Origin: Weeksella virosa DSM 16922
Lineage (GTDB): Bacteria > Bacteroidota > Bacteroidia > Flavobacteriales > Weeksellaceae
Reading direction: 5' to 3'
Assembly: GCF_000189415.1 (NCBI RefSeq)
Contig: NC_015144.1
Coordinates: forward strand, 1,412,001-1,476,000
DNA: 64,000 bases
This document shows positions 26,760 to 36,524 of this stretch, piece after piece. Position 1 is the first letter of the stretch; each line of letters starts with the position of its first letter. The position numbers and the translations under genes were made by a program. Below the pieces are notes generated by a model that saw only the letters and a program-made list of their open reading frames with translations, did no database searches and had not been told where the DNA came from.

Positions 26760-29354
26760 TTACTCTTCGGTAGGGTTTTCGTTATTATTTTCTTCCGAAG
26801 AGATTGTTGTGTTTTTGTTATTTTGATTATCTCCTTCAATCATTGTACCACTTTGTTCTTGAGTTTGGCTTTCTTCATTTTCTTCTTCTACGTCTTCGTC
26901 GACTTCTACCTTAGCAATTGCTGCGATTTCATCGTTCTTTTTCAGATTAATCAATTTCACTCCTTGTGTTGCTCTACCCATTACGCGGATTTCACTCAAT
27001 CCGGTTCTGATTGCTACACCCGACTTGTTGATAATCATCAAATCATTATCATCTGTCACCGATTCTATAGCGATTAGTTTTCCTGTTTTTTCGGTAATGT
27101 TGAGGGTGGTAACTCCTTTTCCTCCACGATTGGTTTCGCGATAGTCTTCTATAGATGTACGCTTACCGTAACCTTTTTCAGAAACAACTAAAACGGTTTC
27201 GTTTTCCATGTCCGATACGACAATCATTCCTATAACTTCATTGTCTTTGTCGTCTCCTAAATTGATTCCTCGAACGCCCGAAGCGGTTCTTCCCATTGGT
27301 CGAACTTTTTCGTCTTCGAAGCGGATTGCTTTTCCGTATTTAGTAGCAATCATGATTTGGGATTTACCATCGGTCAATAAGGCTTCTAACAAGGTGTCGT
27401 CTTCTCGTATCGTAATTGCATTGATACCGTTGATGCGTGGGCGAGAATATGCTTCTAGACTAGTTTTCTTGATAATGCCATTTTTCGTAACCATGATTAC
27501 ATAGTTATTGTTAACATATTCTTCATCCATCAAATCATGGGTGAGTATGTAGGCTTTTACTTTGTCATCAGGTTCGATATTGATTAGGTTCTGGATAGCT
27601 CTTCCTTTTGATGTTTTTGAGCCTTCTGGAATTTCGAAAACTCGCAGCCAGAAACATTTTCCTTTTTCGGTAAAGAATAACATGTATTGATGGTTGGTTG
27701 CTACCACTATGTATTCTAAGAAATCTTCATCACGGGTAGTTGCTGCTCGGTTACCAACTCCTCCGCGTGATTGTTTTTTGTACTCGGTTAGTGGAGTACG
27801 TTTTATATAGCCTAAATGAGAAATCGTCAGAACAACATTATCATCCGGGATAAGGTCTTCTATATTAAGGTCACCACCAGAATAGTCAATTTCTGATCTT
27901 CTTTCGTCGGCATATTTTCTCTTAATTTCTTCTAATTCTTCTTTGATAATGCTGAAACGTAAATCCTCGTCACTTAAAATATTTTTCAAGTATTCGATGG
28001 TTTTCATGATTTCTTCATACTCTGCACGGATTTTGTCTATCTCTAGACCAGTCAACGTACGCAGACGCAACTCGAGAATAGCACGAGCCTGAATTTCTGA
28101 TAGATCAAAAGCAGTCATCAAACTCTCTCGAGCAATTTCTGGCGTTTCGCTTTCACGGATTATTTTAATTGCTCGGTCTAAGTCATCTTGTGTGCCGATG
28201 ACCTTCATGTATCCTTCTAAGATATGTGCTCTTTCTTGGGCTTTTCTTAGTTCGAATTCAGTTCTTCGTACCACTACCTCATGACGATGATCTACAAAAT
28301 GACGAATCATGTCTTTTAGGTTCAATTGTTCAGGACGACCATTGACCAATGCAATATTATTGATGCTAAATGATGATTGTAGTTGGGTGAATTTGTATAA
28401 CTGGTTGAGAACAACGTTTGGTATAGCATCCATTTTTAGAACATATACAATGCGCATTCCTTGTCTGTCCGATTCATCACGAATCTCAGCAATACCATCC
28501 AGTTTACCATCTTTTATCAGGTCAGCTGTTTTCGCAATCATATCTGCCTTGTTTACCTGGTACGGTATTTCTGTAACAATGATACAGTCGCGCCCATGAA
28601 CTTCTTCAAAATTTGCTTTCGCTCGCATTACTACTCGACCACGCCCCGTTTCGAAGGCTTGTTTCACTCCATCATAACCATAAATAATTCCACCGGTCGG
28701 AAAATCTGGCGCAGTAATATGTTTGCTCAATTCATCAATCGAAATGTCTCGATTATCGATATAGGCAACGGTTCCATCGATGACTTCGCCTAGGTTATGG
28801 GGTGCCATATTGGTTGCCATCCCGACAGCAATCCCAGAAGCTCCATTCACCAAAAGTGTAGGAATTCTAGTAGGAAGAACTGTGGGTTCATAAATGGTAT
28901 CATCGAAATTAAGCTTAAAATCAACTGTTTCTTTGTCGATATCAGCCAATAACTCATCGGATATTTTTTGTAATCGCGCTTCTGTATAACGCATTGCAGC
29001 AGGTTGGTCACCATCTACCGAACCAAAATTCCCTTGACCATCTACCAAAAGATAGCGCAACGACCATGGTTGGGCCATACGTACCATAGTATCGTACACA
29101 GAGGTGTCCCCATGTGGGTGAAATTTACCTAAAACTTCTCCAACGATACGAGCAGATTTTTTATACGCACGATTAGAAAATACGCCTAATTCATACATTC
29201 CGAATAATACTCTTCGGTGAACGGGTTTCAAACCATCGCGTACATCTGGTAGAGCACGAGAAACAATAACCGACATCGAGTAGTCGATGTAGGCAGACTT
29301 CATTTCTTCTTCAATATTGATAGGAATTAGTTTTTCTCCTTCAGTCATATTCAT
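26760..29354 (-). CDS. gyrA: DNA gyrase subunit A
   Basis: The DNA-cleaving subunit of gyrase, 864 residues. The catalytic tyrosine is Y123 ([10 protein letters not shown]). The quinolone region reads [10 protein letters not shown], with T84 at the position of E. coli S83 and D88 at that of D87; threonine is the ordinary residue in several flavobacteria, so resistance is not implied. The GyrA box of the C-terminal pinwheel is KQSRGGVGN. The protein ends in an Asp/Glu/Asn-rich tail of about 50 residues. It is followed by the TPR gene. Confidence 0.97.
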   Translation of the reverse strand: MNMTEGEKLIPINIEEEMKSAYIDYSMSVIVSRALPDVRDGLKPVHRRVLFGMYELGVFSNRAYKKSARIVGEVLGKFHPHGDTSVYDTMVRMAQPWSLRYLLVDGQGNFGSVDGDQPAAMRYTEARLQKISDELLADIDKETVDFKLNFDDTIYEPTVLPTRIPTLLVNGASGIAVGMATNMAPHNLGEVIDGTVAYIDNRDISIDELSKHITAPDFPTGGIIYGYDGVKQAFETGRGRVVMRAKANFEEVHGRDCIIVTEIPYQVNKADMIAKTADLIKDGKLDGIAEIRDESDRQGMRIVYVLKMDAIPNVVLNQLYKFTQLQSSFSINNIALVNGRPEQLNLKDMIRHFVDHRHEVVVRRTEFELRKAQERAHILEGYMKVIGTQDDLDRAIKIIRESETPEIARESLMTAFDLSEIQARAILELRLRTLTGLEIDKIRAEYEEIMKTIEYLKNILSDEDLRFSIIKEELEEIKRKYADERRSEIDYSGGDLNIEDLIPDDNVVLTISHLGYIKRTPLTEYKKQSRGGVGNRAATTRDEDFLEYIVVATNHQYMLFFTEKGKCFWLRVFEIPEGSKTSKGRAIQNLINIEPDDKVKAYILTHDLMDEEYVNNNYVIMVTKNGIIKKTSLEAYSRPRINGINAITIREDDTLLEALLTDGKSQIMIATKYGKAIRFEDEKVRPMGRTASGVRGINLGDDKDNEVIGMIVVSDMENETVLVVSEKGYGKRTSIEDYRETNRGGKGVTTLNITEKTGKLIAIESVTDDNDLMIINKSGVAIRTGLSEIRVMGRATQGVKLINLKKNDEIAAIAKVEVDEDVEEENEESQTQEQSGTMIEGDNQNNKNTTISSEENNNENPTEE

Positions 29355-29453
29355 ATATTATAAGGGTGCTAATTTACAAATTTTTTATGGGATTTAGGGA
29401 AGAAGATTTTTGGAAACTTCAGAGTTTATTAATAAAATAAAACAATCTTTTTG

Positions 29454-29545
29454 TTGGTTAATGATAAAAAATGTCTAATTTTGCAGATGAAATTTTCTAG
29501 ATATGGCGAAAAAAGCTTTACAATATAGCTTCCTGTAAGGCTTAG
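29454..29545 (+). promoter_or_regulatory. Promoter-like element and hairpin between gyrA and rpmH
   Basis: TTG at 29454-29456 and TAATTTTG at 29476-29483 are 19 nt apart, the same promoter form as at other genes in the window. About 30 nt downstream AGCTTTACA (29514-29522) and TGTAAGGCT (29534-29542) form a 9-bp stem with one wobble, not followed by a T run. Only very short ORFs (13 and 11 codons) fit in the interval. It may be a structured leader for rpmH or a small RNA; neither is proven. Confidence 0.4.
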
Positions 29546-29600
29546 CGATTAAAAATGAAGAAAATTTCTAATTTTTTATCATAGTATTAGAAAATAAAAG

Positions 29601-29608
29601 TATATTTG
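29601..29608 (+). promoter_or_regulatory. -7 box of the proximal rpmH promoter
   Basis: TATATTTG matches the -7 consensus exactly and lies 38 nt before the rpmH start. No perfect -33 box is present 19 nt upstream. Confidence 0.5.
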
Positions 29609-29646
29609 CAACCCCATTCGAGTAATGGATCCCAAACTTTGAAAAG

Positions 29647-29802
29647 ATGAAAAGAACATTTCAACCAAGTAACAGAAAGAGAAGAAACAAACACGGTTTT
29701 CGTGAGCGTATGTCGACTAAAAACGGTCGTAGAGTATTAGCAAATCGTAGAAAAAAAGGCAGAAAAGCATTGACGATTAGCGAAGTTAGAGCTAAACGAT
29801 AA
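29647..29802 (+). CDS. rpmH: 50S ribosomal protein L34
   Basis: A 51-residue, highly basic protein of the large subunit. The start [20 protein letters not shown] is diagnostic of L34, as is the run of Arg/Lys through [16 protein letters not shown]. It has its own -7 box and a terminator directly after it, so it is a monocistronic unit here. The usual rnpA or dnaA neighbours are not present. Confidence 0.97.
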   Translation: MKRTFQPSNRKRRNKHGFRERMSTKNGRRVLANRRKKGRKALTISEVRAKR

Positions 29803-29821
29803 TAGCTTCTATTAATAATTT

Positions 29822-29856
29822 TAAAGCTTGAGAGATAATCTTTCAAGCTTTTTTTG
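29822..29856 (+). terminator. Intrinsic terminator of rpmH
   Basis: AAAGCTTGA / TCAAGCTTT is a perfect 9-bp stem followed by T residues, 20 nt after rpmH. Confidence 0.85.
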
Positions 29857-29883
29857 TTTATATTTGTTTATCAAAGAAGAAGA

Positions 29884-30585
29884 ATGTCAGAAATAACGAA
29901 TGTAATAGAAATCGAAAATGCATCAGTTTATCAGCGTAATCATTTGGTGCTTAGTGGAGTAAATGTAAGGTTGCAAGAAGGTGAATTCGTCTATCTTATC
30001 GGTAAAACTGGAAGCGGTAAAAGTAGTCTTTTGAAGGTTCTTTATGGTGATTTGCCATTGGAGTCTGGGAATGCTTCTGTTGTAGGATATGATCTGAAAA
30101 AACTGAAAATTAGTAAAATACCAGATTTACGACGACATTTAGGGATAGTGTTTCAGGACTTTCAGTTACTTACTGATCGAAGTGTCGAACAAAATCTTAC
30201 TTTTGTCTTACGAGCAACCGGCTGGAAAAATTCTCAACAAATAAAAGATCGTATCGATTTTGTCTTGGATAGTGTAGGGATGTTGTCTAAGAAAAAAATG
30301 ATGCCTTTCCGCCTTTCAGGAGGTGAGCAACAAAGGGTTGCTATTGCGCGTGCTTTGCTCAATTCACCCTCGCTCATTTTGGCTGATGAGCCAACAGGAA
30401 ATTTGGATCCAGAAACATCGAACGAGATTATGAATCTTCTCTTGTCGGTATCTAAGCAGAACAATTGTGCTGTGCTGATGGCTACACATGACTATGATAT
30501 AATTCGTAAACACCCATCGAGAATGTTGAAGTGCGAAAATGGAAGAGTAATAGAATTGACACCCGAAATGCTAGATGTCAATTAA
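29884..30585 (+). CDS. ftsE: Cell division ATP-binding protein FtsE
   Basis: An ABC ATPase of 233 residues. Walker A is GKTGSGKSS, the Q-loop is GIVFQDFQLL, the signature is LSGGEQQRVAIARALL and Walker B is LILADEPTGNLD. The overall sequence, including LYGDLPLESGNASVVGYDL, is FtsE-like; with FtsX it controls septal peptidoglycan hydrolysis. FtsX is not adjacent, as is usual in Bacteroidota. The frame opens at 29854 but MSEITNV at 29884 is the likely start, because 29854 lies inside the rpmH terminator tail. A LolD-type identity is the main alternative. Confidence 0.85.
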   Translation: MSEITNVIEIENASVYQRNHLVLSGVNVRLQEGEFVYLIGKTGSGKSSLLKVLYGDLPLESGNASVVGYDLKKLKISKIPDLRRHLGIVFQDFQLLTDRSVEQNLTFVLRATGWKNSQQIKDRIDFVLDSVGMLSKKKMMPFRLSGGEQQRVAIARALLNSPSLILADEPTGNLDPETSNEIMNLLLSVSKQNNCAVLMATHDYDIIRKHPSRMLKCENGRVIELTPEMLDVN

Positions 30586-30616
30586 AATAAAATAAAATCA
30601 CCATCAATATTTATAG

Positions 30617-30648
30617 AAAGAGTTTACATTTGTGTAGACTCTTTTTTT
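30617..30648 (+). terminator. Intrinsic terminator of ftsE
   Basis: AAAGAGTTTACA and TGTAGACTCTTT form a stem with one wobble around a short TTTG loop, followed by seven T. It shows that the next gene starts at 30668 rather than at the in-frame ATG at 30647 inside the T run. Confidence 0.85.
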
Positions 30649-30667
30649 GTACACTAAAACACAAATC

Positions 30668-31789
30668 ATGTACCGTGATATAACCTTGCATTTTGTAAGT
30701 ATGGATAAACCTTACCCGCCAAATTATGGCGGAGTAATTGATGTTTTTTTTAAGCTGAAAAGCTTTTATGATTTGGGTGTGAAAATTTATTTACATGTTT
30801 TTGGTTTTGATAAAAAACTACCAAAAGAGTTGGCTCAGTATGCCGAAAAAGTATTTTATTATCCTATTAAACAATACCCGAAATATTTCTTTCGGAAAGA
30901 GCCTTTTTCGGTTGCTTCGAGAAATGGAAAATGTTTATTAGAAAACCTTTTGTCAATCAAAGCTCCGATTTTTTTCGAAAGCATGAAAACTACAGACGTT
31001 TTACGTTTTCCTGGTCTAGAAGACTATCCCAAGTTTTTGCGTTTACATAATATCGAACAAAATTATTTCGACGGTTTGTCTAGAACAGAAACCAATCCAA
31101 TCAAAAAACAATTATTTCATCAAGAATCGAAAAAGTTTATTCGATACGAAGCGATTCTAGGGCAATTTGATGAGGTGTTTACATTATCGAATTTCGAACA
31201 AAATTATATCAAAAAAACTTATAACAAAGGAACCTTTGTGCCTGTTTTCCATGGGAATGAGAAATTTTCTAATCTGAAAGGTTTTGGTGAATTTGCTTTG
31301 TATCATGGTGACTTGCGAGCGGCCGATAATCGTGCGGCAGTAACTTTTTTGATAGATGTTTTTTCTCAAACCGATTATCCGTTGTGGATTGCCTCGAGTA
31401 TAAAGGAAGATTGGGTGAAAAAACAAATAGGTAATCGACCTAATATCCGATTTGTTCGGTTGAGAGATTTTCAGCATTTGATCGAATTATTTCACCGTGC
31501 ACATTTCAATCTGAGTTGGTCTTTTCAGGAATCTGGAACGAAGCTGAAAGTTGTCAACGCTTTGTTTAATAGTCGTTTTTCGGTGATTAATCATAATGTG
31601 ATTGATGATAAACGAATTGCTAAAATGTGTGTGCAAGTAACTACCAAAGAAGAGTTGCTTCAGGTAATAGAGGATTTGAGAAATCGAGGGTTCGATGCAT
31701 CAGATGACTATCGACTTACCTTAGAAACATATTTGAGTGATCGGAATAATGCAGAAAAGATTTTAGATTCAATTTTTTCTTACCTTTAG
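30668..31789 (+). CDS. GT-B-fold glycosyltransferase-like protein
   Basis: A 373-residue protein starting MYRDITLHFVSMDKPYPPNY. The N-terminal GxPYPPNYGG-like opening and the middle ALYHGDLRAADN followed by an Rossmann-like half (TDYPLWIASSIKEDW; NIRFVRL) match the two-domain layout of family-1/4 glycosyltransferases. The usual E-x7-E donor motif is weak (ESGTKLKVVNALF). It probably adds a sugar to a surface glycan. It is 17 nt upstream of a 2-oxoglutarate oxygenase gene and the pair faces a second glycosyltransferase on the other strand. Confidence 0.75.
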   Translation: MYRDITLHFVSMDKPYPPNYGGVIDVFFKLKSFYDLGVKIYLHVFGFDKKLPKELAQYAEKVFYYPIKQYPKYFFRKEPFSVASRNGKCLLENLLSIKAPIFFESMKTTDVLRFPGLEDYPKFLRLHNIEQNYFDGLSRTETNPIKKQLFHQESKKFIRYEAILGQFDEVFTLSNFEQNYIKKTYNKGTFVPVFHGNEKFSNLKGFGEFALYHGDLRAADNRAAVTFLIDVFSQTDYPLWIASSIKEDWVKKQIGNRPNIRFVRLRDFQHLIELFHRAHFNLSWSFQESGTKLKVVNALFNSRFSVINHNVIDDKRIAKMCVQVTTKEELLQVIEDLRNRGFDASDDYRLTLETYLSDRNNAEKILDSIFSYL

Positions 31790-31806
31790 AGAATAATCCC
31801 GTCAAG

Positions 31807-32628
31807 ATGAAAAGAAAAGAATTTGCAGATCTGATAGTAGAGAAAATCGAACAAAATAAAAAATCGATCAAACAACAATACGATCAGTCAAAAGATAGCA
31901 TTGGTTATTTTTGGGTAGATGATTTATTGCCAGAAGAATGGGCTATGCAAATTAACGAAAAATTCCCGACCAAAGATAAAATGGTTTTGAAGAAAAGCTT
32001 AAAAGAAGATAAATATATTGCGGTACAAATGAATGAATACGACCCAATATTAGAAGAAATAATATACGCTTTTCAAGATAAACGTATAGTGGATTTGATT
32101 GCCGAAATATGCGAAATAAAACAACCTTTTCCCGATAGTTCACTGTATGCAGGAGGTTTATCTATGATGGGGAAAAACCAATTTTTACAACCTCATTTGG
32201 ATAATTCCCATGACGCAAAACGGGAGTTATGGCGCGTGCTCAATCTCTTGTATTATGTATCGCCAGGTTGGCAAGAAGACTATGGAGGGAATTTAGAAGT
32301 GTGGCCAAATGGATTGAAAAATGATCCAATAACAATAGTAAGCCGGTTCAATCGATTAGCGGTAATGGCAACCCATAACGACTCTTTGCATTCGGTCTCT
32401 CCAGTGAGGCACGATGGTTATAGGAAGTGTGTATCTAATTATTATTTTTCTAAAGAACCTTTGCGCCAAACCGATTCATTTCATGTAACCTCCTTCAGAG
32501 GTAGACCAGATCAGAAGATTTTGGATCAGGTGTTGCAAGTAGATAATGCACTACGGATGGGTGTTCGGAAAATCTTTAAGAAAGGAATCGTAGAAAACCC
32601 ACATATTTATAAAAAAGAAGAAGAGTAG
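31807..32628 (+). CDS. 2-oxoglutarate/Fe(II)-dependent oxygenase
   Basis: A 273-residue cytosolic oxygenase. The iron triad is H130 and D132 (QPHLDNSHD) plus H195 (DSLHSVSPV), and R206 (YRKCV) would bind the 2-oxoglutarate carboxylate; the residues are all present, so it should be active. The family hydroxylates small molecules, sugars or proteins. It follows a glycosyltransferase-like gene at 17 nt in the same direction, so a role in modifying a surface glycan is reasonable but inferred. The N-terminal 30 residues are charged and helical. Confidence 0.8.
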   Translation: MKRKEFADLIVEKIEQNKKSIKQQYDQSKDSIGYFWVDDLLPEEWAMQINEKFPTKDKMVLKKSLKEDKYIAVQMNEYDPILEEIIYAFQDKRIVDLIAEICEIKQPFPDSSLYAGGLSMMGKNQFLQPHLDNSHDAKRELWRVLNLLYYVSPGWQEDYGGNLEVWPNGLKNDPITIVSRFNRLAVMATHNDSLHSVSPVRHDGYRKCVSNYYFSKEPLRQTDSFHVTSFRGRPDQKILDQVLQVDNALRMGVRKIFKKGIVENPHIYKKEEE

Positions 32629-32645
32629 ACATATGTCTGGTTAAT

Positions 32646-33764
32646 CTATACTTTTATTTGTTCGAATATTTCCTTTAGAACCAGCTCTTCATTTTCCCAG
32701 CACAATTCATTAGCAGCTAGCATAAGTTGTTCGAGAAAAGGCTCTCGGCCTTTGTTCAAAAGCTCCTTGATTTTGCTCGCTAAATGTTCAGGCGTATGAT
32801 TTTCAATCAATAAACCTATCTGATAATGCTCGATGATTTTTTTTATTTCGGGTAAAGGACTTCCCAAAATAGGGATTTGCGCCTGTATATAATCAAACAA
32901 TTTATTGGGAAGTGCATAGCGATAACTCAAACCAAAATCTTCTTCTATACTAAGACCAATCGAGGCCAAAGGTGTGATGGTTTTTAGTAACTCTGGTTTT
33001 ATTCTACCAAGAAAAAATACCTTATCAGTAAGTTGAAGCTTTTGGGTAAGTTGCTCATATTCTTGTTTCTTTGGACCATCGCCAATAATCCATAACTGTT
33101 CATTATCTAGATGACGAAAAGCTTCAATCACTTTATCAATCCCCCGACTCATGTTGATTGCACCTTGGTAAAGAATTACATTTTTATTGGTGGGATTTGG
33201 TGGAAGCGGAAAGAAAATATGATTTTGTTTTTGATTTAATCGAATTCTAGTCGGAACATTGCGCACAACTTTTGGTGACACTTGATAGTTCTCTGCAAAA
33301 AAAGCTGCATAACTATCACTTACGGTATAGAAGTTTTTTATTTTCGGAAGCAGAAATTGCTCAAGAGTTTTCCAGACTTTTTTAGTTTTCGGTCGATTGT
33401 GCAAAGAAGGCAGCTCTGAGAAAATTTCGTGACTATCAAAAACAAGTGGTAAATTTTTCCATTTACTTACCAAATAGAAAGGCAATAAAGAATCCAAATC
33501 ATTTGCCAAAAGAATTGTCTCTTTATCTACTTTGTTGAGTAAGGTGAAAAGTAGTTTTTTGTTGAATTCTGCATACATGCTCATCGAATGTTGGTTTTTC
33601 ATTTCGATTAGATGAGTTGCATAAGGCTTGTCGAGTAATGGTTTTCCTTTTAGTGTGGCACCAATTAGTTCTACTTCATACCCAAACTTCAGGAGAGAGC
33701 GACAAACTTTGTCTAGGCGTTGATCGGTTTCTATGTTGTTTAAAACGGCAGATAAAATTTTCAA
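32646..33764 (-). CDS. Glycosyltransferase, GT4-like
   Basis: A 372-residue GT-B glycosyltransferase. The C-terminal half has NVILYQGAINMSRGIDKVIE, QLWIIGDGPKKQEYEQL, VFFLGRI and the donor-site region GLSYRYALPNKLFDYIQAQ, where the usual E-x7-E becomes E-x-x-x (EDFGLSYRYALPNKLFDY). The N-terminal acceptor half has VFDSHEIFSELPSL. No membrane segment is present. It ends 17 nt from the convergent oxygenase gene and shares the surface-glycan context. Confidence 0.82.
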   Translation of the reverse strand: MKILSAVLNNIETDQRLDKVCRSLLKFGYEVELIGATLKGKPLLDKPYATHLIEMKNQHSMSMYAEFNKKLLFTLLNKVDKETILLANDLDSLLPFYLVSKWKNLPLVFDSHEIFSELPSLHNRPKTKKVWKTLEQFLLPKIKNFYTVSDSYAAFFAENYQVSPKVVRNVPTRIRLNQKQNHIFFPLPPNPTNKNVILYQGAINMSRGIDKVIEAFRHLDNEQLWIIGDGPKKQEYEQLTQKLQLTDKVFFLGRIKPELLKTITPLASIGLSIEEDFGLSYRYALPNKLFDYIQAQIPILGSPLPEIKKIIEHYQIGLLIENHTPEHLASKIKELLNKGREPFLEQLMLAANELCWENEELVLKEIFEQIKV

Positions 33765-33795
33765 AATTTAAGGTTTTTATAAAAAAGTTATTTCC

Positions 33796-34026
33796 CTAGT
33801 TTAAAAGTAATCTAATAGACCTGTACAAAAAAAAATAGAATTGCATTTAGGATAAGAACAGGCCAGGCTTCGACCATAGCGGCATAAATCAAAAAGTACA
33901 CACAACCAAAATAGCATTAATAATTCTGATAATGGTAATCTTAGAAAAGAAAAAAGCCAAAATAATGAAAACAGAAGCAAGATAACCGAAAATATCAGCC
34001 AACTCTAGGTTCGAGACAAAATCCAT
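33796..34026 (-). pseudogene. Broken small membrane protein, YgjV-like
   Basis: From an ATG at 34026 the frame reads MDFVSNLELADIFGYLASVF and IILAFFFSKITIIRIINAIL, then meets TGA after VVCTF. Two bases later in frame the family pattern resumes: VYFLIYAAMVEAWPVLILNA. A second shift at a run of nine T (about 33826-33834) would be needed to read on to LYRSIRLLLN. The unbroken product would be about 75 residues with three membrane segments, resembling short YgjV / inner-membrane proteins. The first lesion (GTGTG at 33898-33902) is not a homopolymer. The remaining bases up to kdsA hold two TAAATTTG -7-like boxes (34082-34089, 34092-34099). Confidence 0.55.
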
Positions 34027-34104
34027 ACAAACAATAAATAAGAATGATAAAGTACAGACAAATTTATAAAAAATAAGTCGGTAAATTTGCGTAAATTTGC
34101 ACCT

Positions 34105-34914
34105 ATGATAGCAACTTTATCAAAGATTAAACATAAAGATTCTCCGAATTTTTTTCTTATTGCTGGCCCTTGTGCAATAGAAGATGAATCGATGGCGCTT
34201 CGTATTGCTGAAAAGGTAGTAGAAGTGACCGATAAATTATCGATACCGTATATTTTCAAGGGATCTTTTAAAAAAGCAAATCGTTCTCGTATTGATAGTT
34301 TTACAGGAATTGGAGACGAAAAAGCATTAGAGATTATTCGTAAAGTTGGCAAAACTTTCGATATCCCGACAACTACCGACATACACGAGCCTTGGCATGC
34401 AGAAATGGCAGCCCAATATGTAGATGTAATACAAATCCCTGCTTTTTTGGTTCGTCAGACCGACTTGGTAGTTGCTGCTGCAAAAACTGGGAAACATGTT
34501 ACACTGAAAAAAGGCCAATTTCTTTCGCCCGAATCTATGCTATTCCCAGTACAAAAAGTAACCGATTTAGGCAACCAAAATGTTGCGATTATCGAGCGTG
34601 GTACGATGTTCGGTTATGGAGACTTGGTCGTTGATTATAGAGGTATTCCAGTGATGAGGAATTACGCACCCGTAATTTTAGACATTACGCATTCTTTGCA
34701 ACAACCAAATCAAGCTTCTGGTGTAACTGGCGGAAAACCAGAATTGATAGAAACCATTGCCAAAGCAGGAATTGCTGTGGGCGCAGACGGCTTATTTATA
34801 GAAACGCATCCTGATCCAAAATGTGCAAAAAGTGATGGTGCGAATATGTTGCAATTAGATAAACTAGAAGAACTATTAACAAGATTAGTGAAAATACGTC
34901 AAGTAATTTTGTAA
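34105..34914 (+). CDS. kdsA: 3-deoxy-D-manno-octulosonate 8-phosphate synthase (KDO8P synthase)
   Basis: Condenses arabinose 5-phosphate with phosphoenolpyruvate to give KDO 8-phosphate for lipopolysaccharide. The chosen start MIATLSKIKH gives 269 residues. The motif IAGPCAIEDES has Cys23 where non-metal enzymes have Asn, so this is the metal-dependent class; ETHPDP and the SDGANML region supply the other ligands. KGSFKKANRS binds the phosphoenolpyruvate. The in-frame TTG at 34087 lies inside the promoter-like repeats and is less likely. It stands alone but near surface-glycan genes. Confidence 0.95.
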   Translation: MIATLSKIKHKDSPNFFLIAGPCAIEDESMALRIAEKVVEVTDKLSIPYIFKGSFKKANRSRIDSFTGIGDEKALEIIRKVGKTFDIPTTTDIHEPWHAEMAAQYVDVIQIPAFLVRQTDLVVAAAKTGKHVTLKKGQFLSPESMLFPVQKVTDLGNQNVAIIERGTMFGYGDLVVDYRGIPVMRNYAPVILDITHSLQQPNQASGVTGGKPELIETIAKAGIAVGADGLFIETHPDPKCAKSDGANMLQLDKLEELLTRLVKIRQVIL

Positions 34915-35100
34915 TACACTAATCGATGGCAAAACCTTTAACTAACCGATAATAGGAATATCTACATGGTTTTCTATAGATAAGGTTTATTTTGTTGAGG
35001 TTTATTTTAATAATACAGAATAATCAGGAAATCTAGGTACATGATTTTTTCTGATTCATACGACAATATTTCACGAAAGTTGAGATATAAAATAAAGAAA

Positions 35101-36462
35101 ATGAATAATTTAATTCGAAAATATAACATTCCAGGACCACGTTATACGAGTTATCCTACCGTTCCGTTTTGGGACAATGATAATTTCAGTAAGCGCGGTT
35201 GGGTAGAAACCTTTCAGCGCGCTTTTGATGAGAGTAACGAAGAAGAAGGAATCTCGATTTATATCCATTTACCTTTTTGCGAATCACTTTGTACTTTTTG
35301 TGCTTGCAACAAGAGAATAACCAAACAACATTCGGTAGAAATACCTTATATAGATACCGTTCTCAAAGAATGGAAAATGTATGTGGATTTGTTTTCATCA
35401 AGACCAAAAATTAAAGAAATTCATTTGGGAGGAGGAACGCCAACATTTTTTTCTCCGGAAAACCTCAAGAAGCTAATCGACGGAATTTTTGTTTATGCCG
35501 ATATTGCAGAAGGTCACGAGTTTAGTTTAGAAGGTCATCCAAACAATACAACCAAAGAACATTTGCAAGTTTTATACAATTTAGGTTTTAAAAGAATCTC
35601 TTACGGCGTACAAGATTATGACCCAAAAGTGCAAAAAGCCATCAATCGAGTGCAATCCTTCGAAGCGGTGAAAAAAGCAACCGAAGAAGCGCGAGAAATA
35701 GGATTTACGTCGGTTTCTCATGATTTGATTTTCGGTTTGCCGCATCAAACGATGAGTGGGATGATCAGAACCATACAATTGACAAGAGAACTAAATCCGG
35801 ACAGGATTTCTTTTTATAGCTATGCACATGTACCTTGGATAAAGGGGGTAGGACAGCGAGGTTTCCAAGATGAAGATCTTCCGTCGCCAGAAGTGAAAAG
35901 AGCTTTGTACGAAGAAGGTAAGAAAATGTTCGAAGACATGGGCTATTTCGAAATCGGAATGGATCACTTTGCATTGGAACATGATTCGATGTATCAATCG
36001 ATGAAGAATCATACCCTACACAGAAATTTTATGGGCTACTCTTCATCCAAAACAAAACTGATGATTGGTTTAGGCGTTTCATCCATTAGCGACTCTTGGT
36101 ATAGTTTTGCACAAAATGAGAAAACGGTAGAAGAATACGAAGCATCTATTAATAGAGGAGAATTGTCCGTTTTCAAAGGACATATCCTTACCGATGAAGA
36201 TTTAATTGTTCGCCGCCATATCCTGAATTTGATGTGTAATTTACAAACCTCTTGGAAGCATCCAGAGCAAAAATTCGACGGTTTATCTCAAGCGCTATAC
36301 TTATTAGAAGATATGGTGAAAGATGGTTTGATAGAAATAAAAGAAAACGAACTGATTGTAAACGAAAAGGGACGTCCGTTTGTACGAAATGTATGCATGG
36401 CATTCGATTTACATTTGCTGAGAAATGCACCCGAAACCAGAATTTTCTCAATGACGATTTAA
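35101..36462 (+). CDS. hemN: Oxygen-independent coproporphyrinogen III oxidase-type radical SAM enzyme
   Basis: Oxidatively decarboxylates coproporphyrinogen III in anaerobic haem synthesis. From MNNLIRKYNIPGPRYTSYPT the product has 453 residues, the normal HemN length. The radical SAM cluster motif CESLCTFCAC gives C60, C64, C67 and C69, the CxxxCxxCxC pattern of true HemN rather than HemW. HLGGGTPTFFSPENL and the SLEGHPNNTT region follow. The frame is open 20 codons further upstream (35041), but that extension has no family counterpart. Confidence 0.93.
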   Translation: MNNLIRKYNIPGPRYTSYPTVPFWDNDNFSKRGWVETFQRAFDESNEEEGISIYIHLPFCESLCTFCACNKRITKQHSVEIPYIDTVLKEWKMYVDLFSSRPKIKEIHLGGGTPTFFSPENLKKLIDGIFVYADIAEGHEFSLEGHPNNTTKEHLQVLYNLGFKRISYGVQDYDPKVQKAINRVQSFEAVKKATEEAREIGFTSVSHDLIFGLPHQTMSGMIRTIQLTRELNPDRISFYSYAHVPWIKGVGQRGFQDEDLPSPEVKRALYEEGKKMFEDMGYFEIGMDHFALEHDSMYQSMKNHTLHRNFMGYSSSKTKLMIGLGVSSISDSWYSFAQNEKTVEEYEASINRGELSVFKGHILTDEDLIVRRHILNLMCNLQTSWKHPEQKFDGLSQALYLLEDMVKDGLIEIKENELIVNEKGRPFVRNVCMAFDLHLLRNAPETRIFSMTI

Positions 36463-36524
36463 TTAAATTGAGAATAAATTTTATTTAAAATATTCAAAAT
36501 AGTATATTTGAACTTATAACATCT

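Noticed and set aside
28990-29120. Thr at the quinolone-resistance position of GyrA
   Set aside because: Threonine at this position is the ordinary residue in several flavobacteria, so it is not evidence of acquired resistance.
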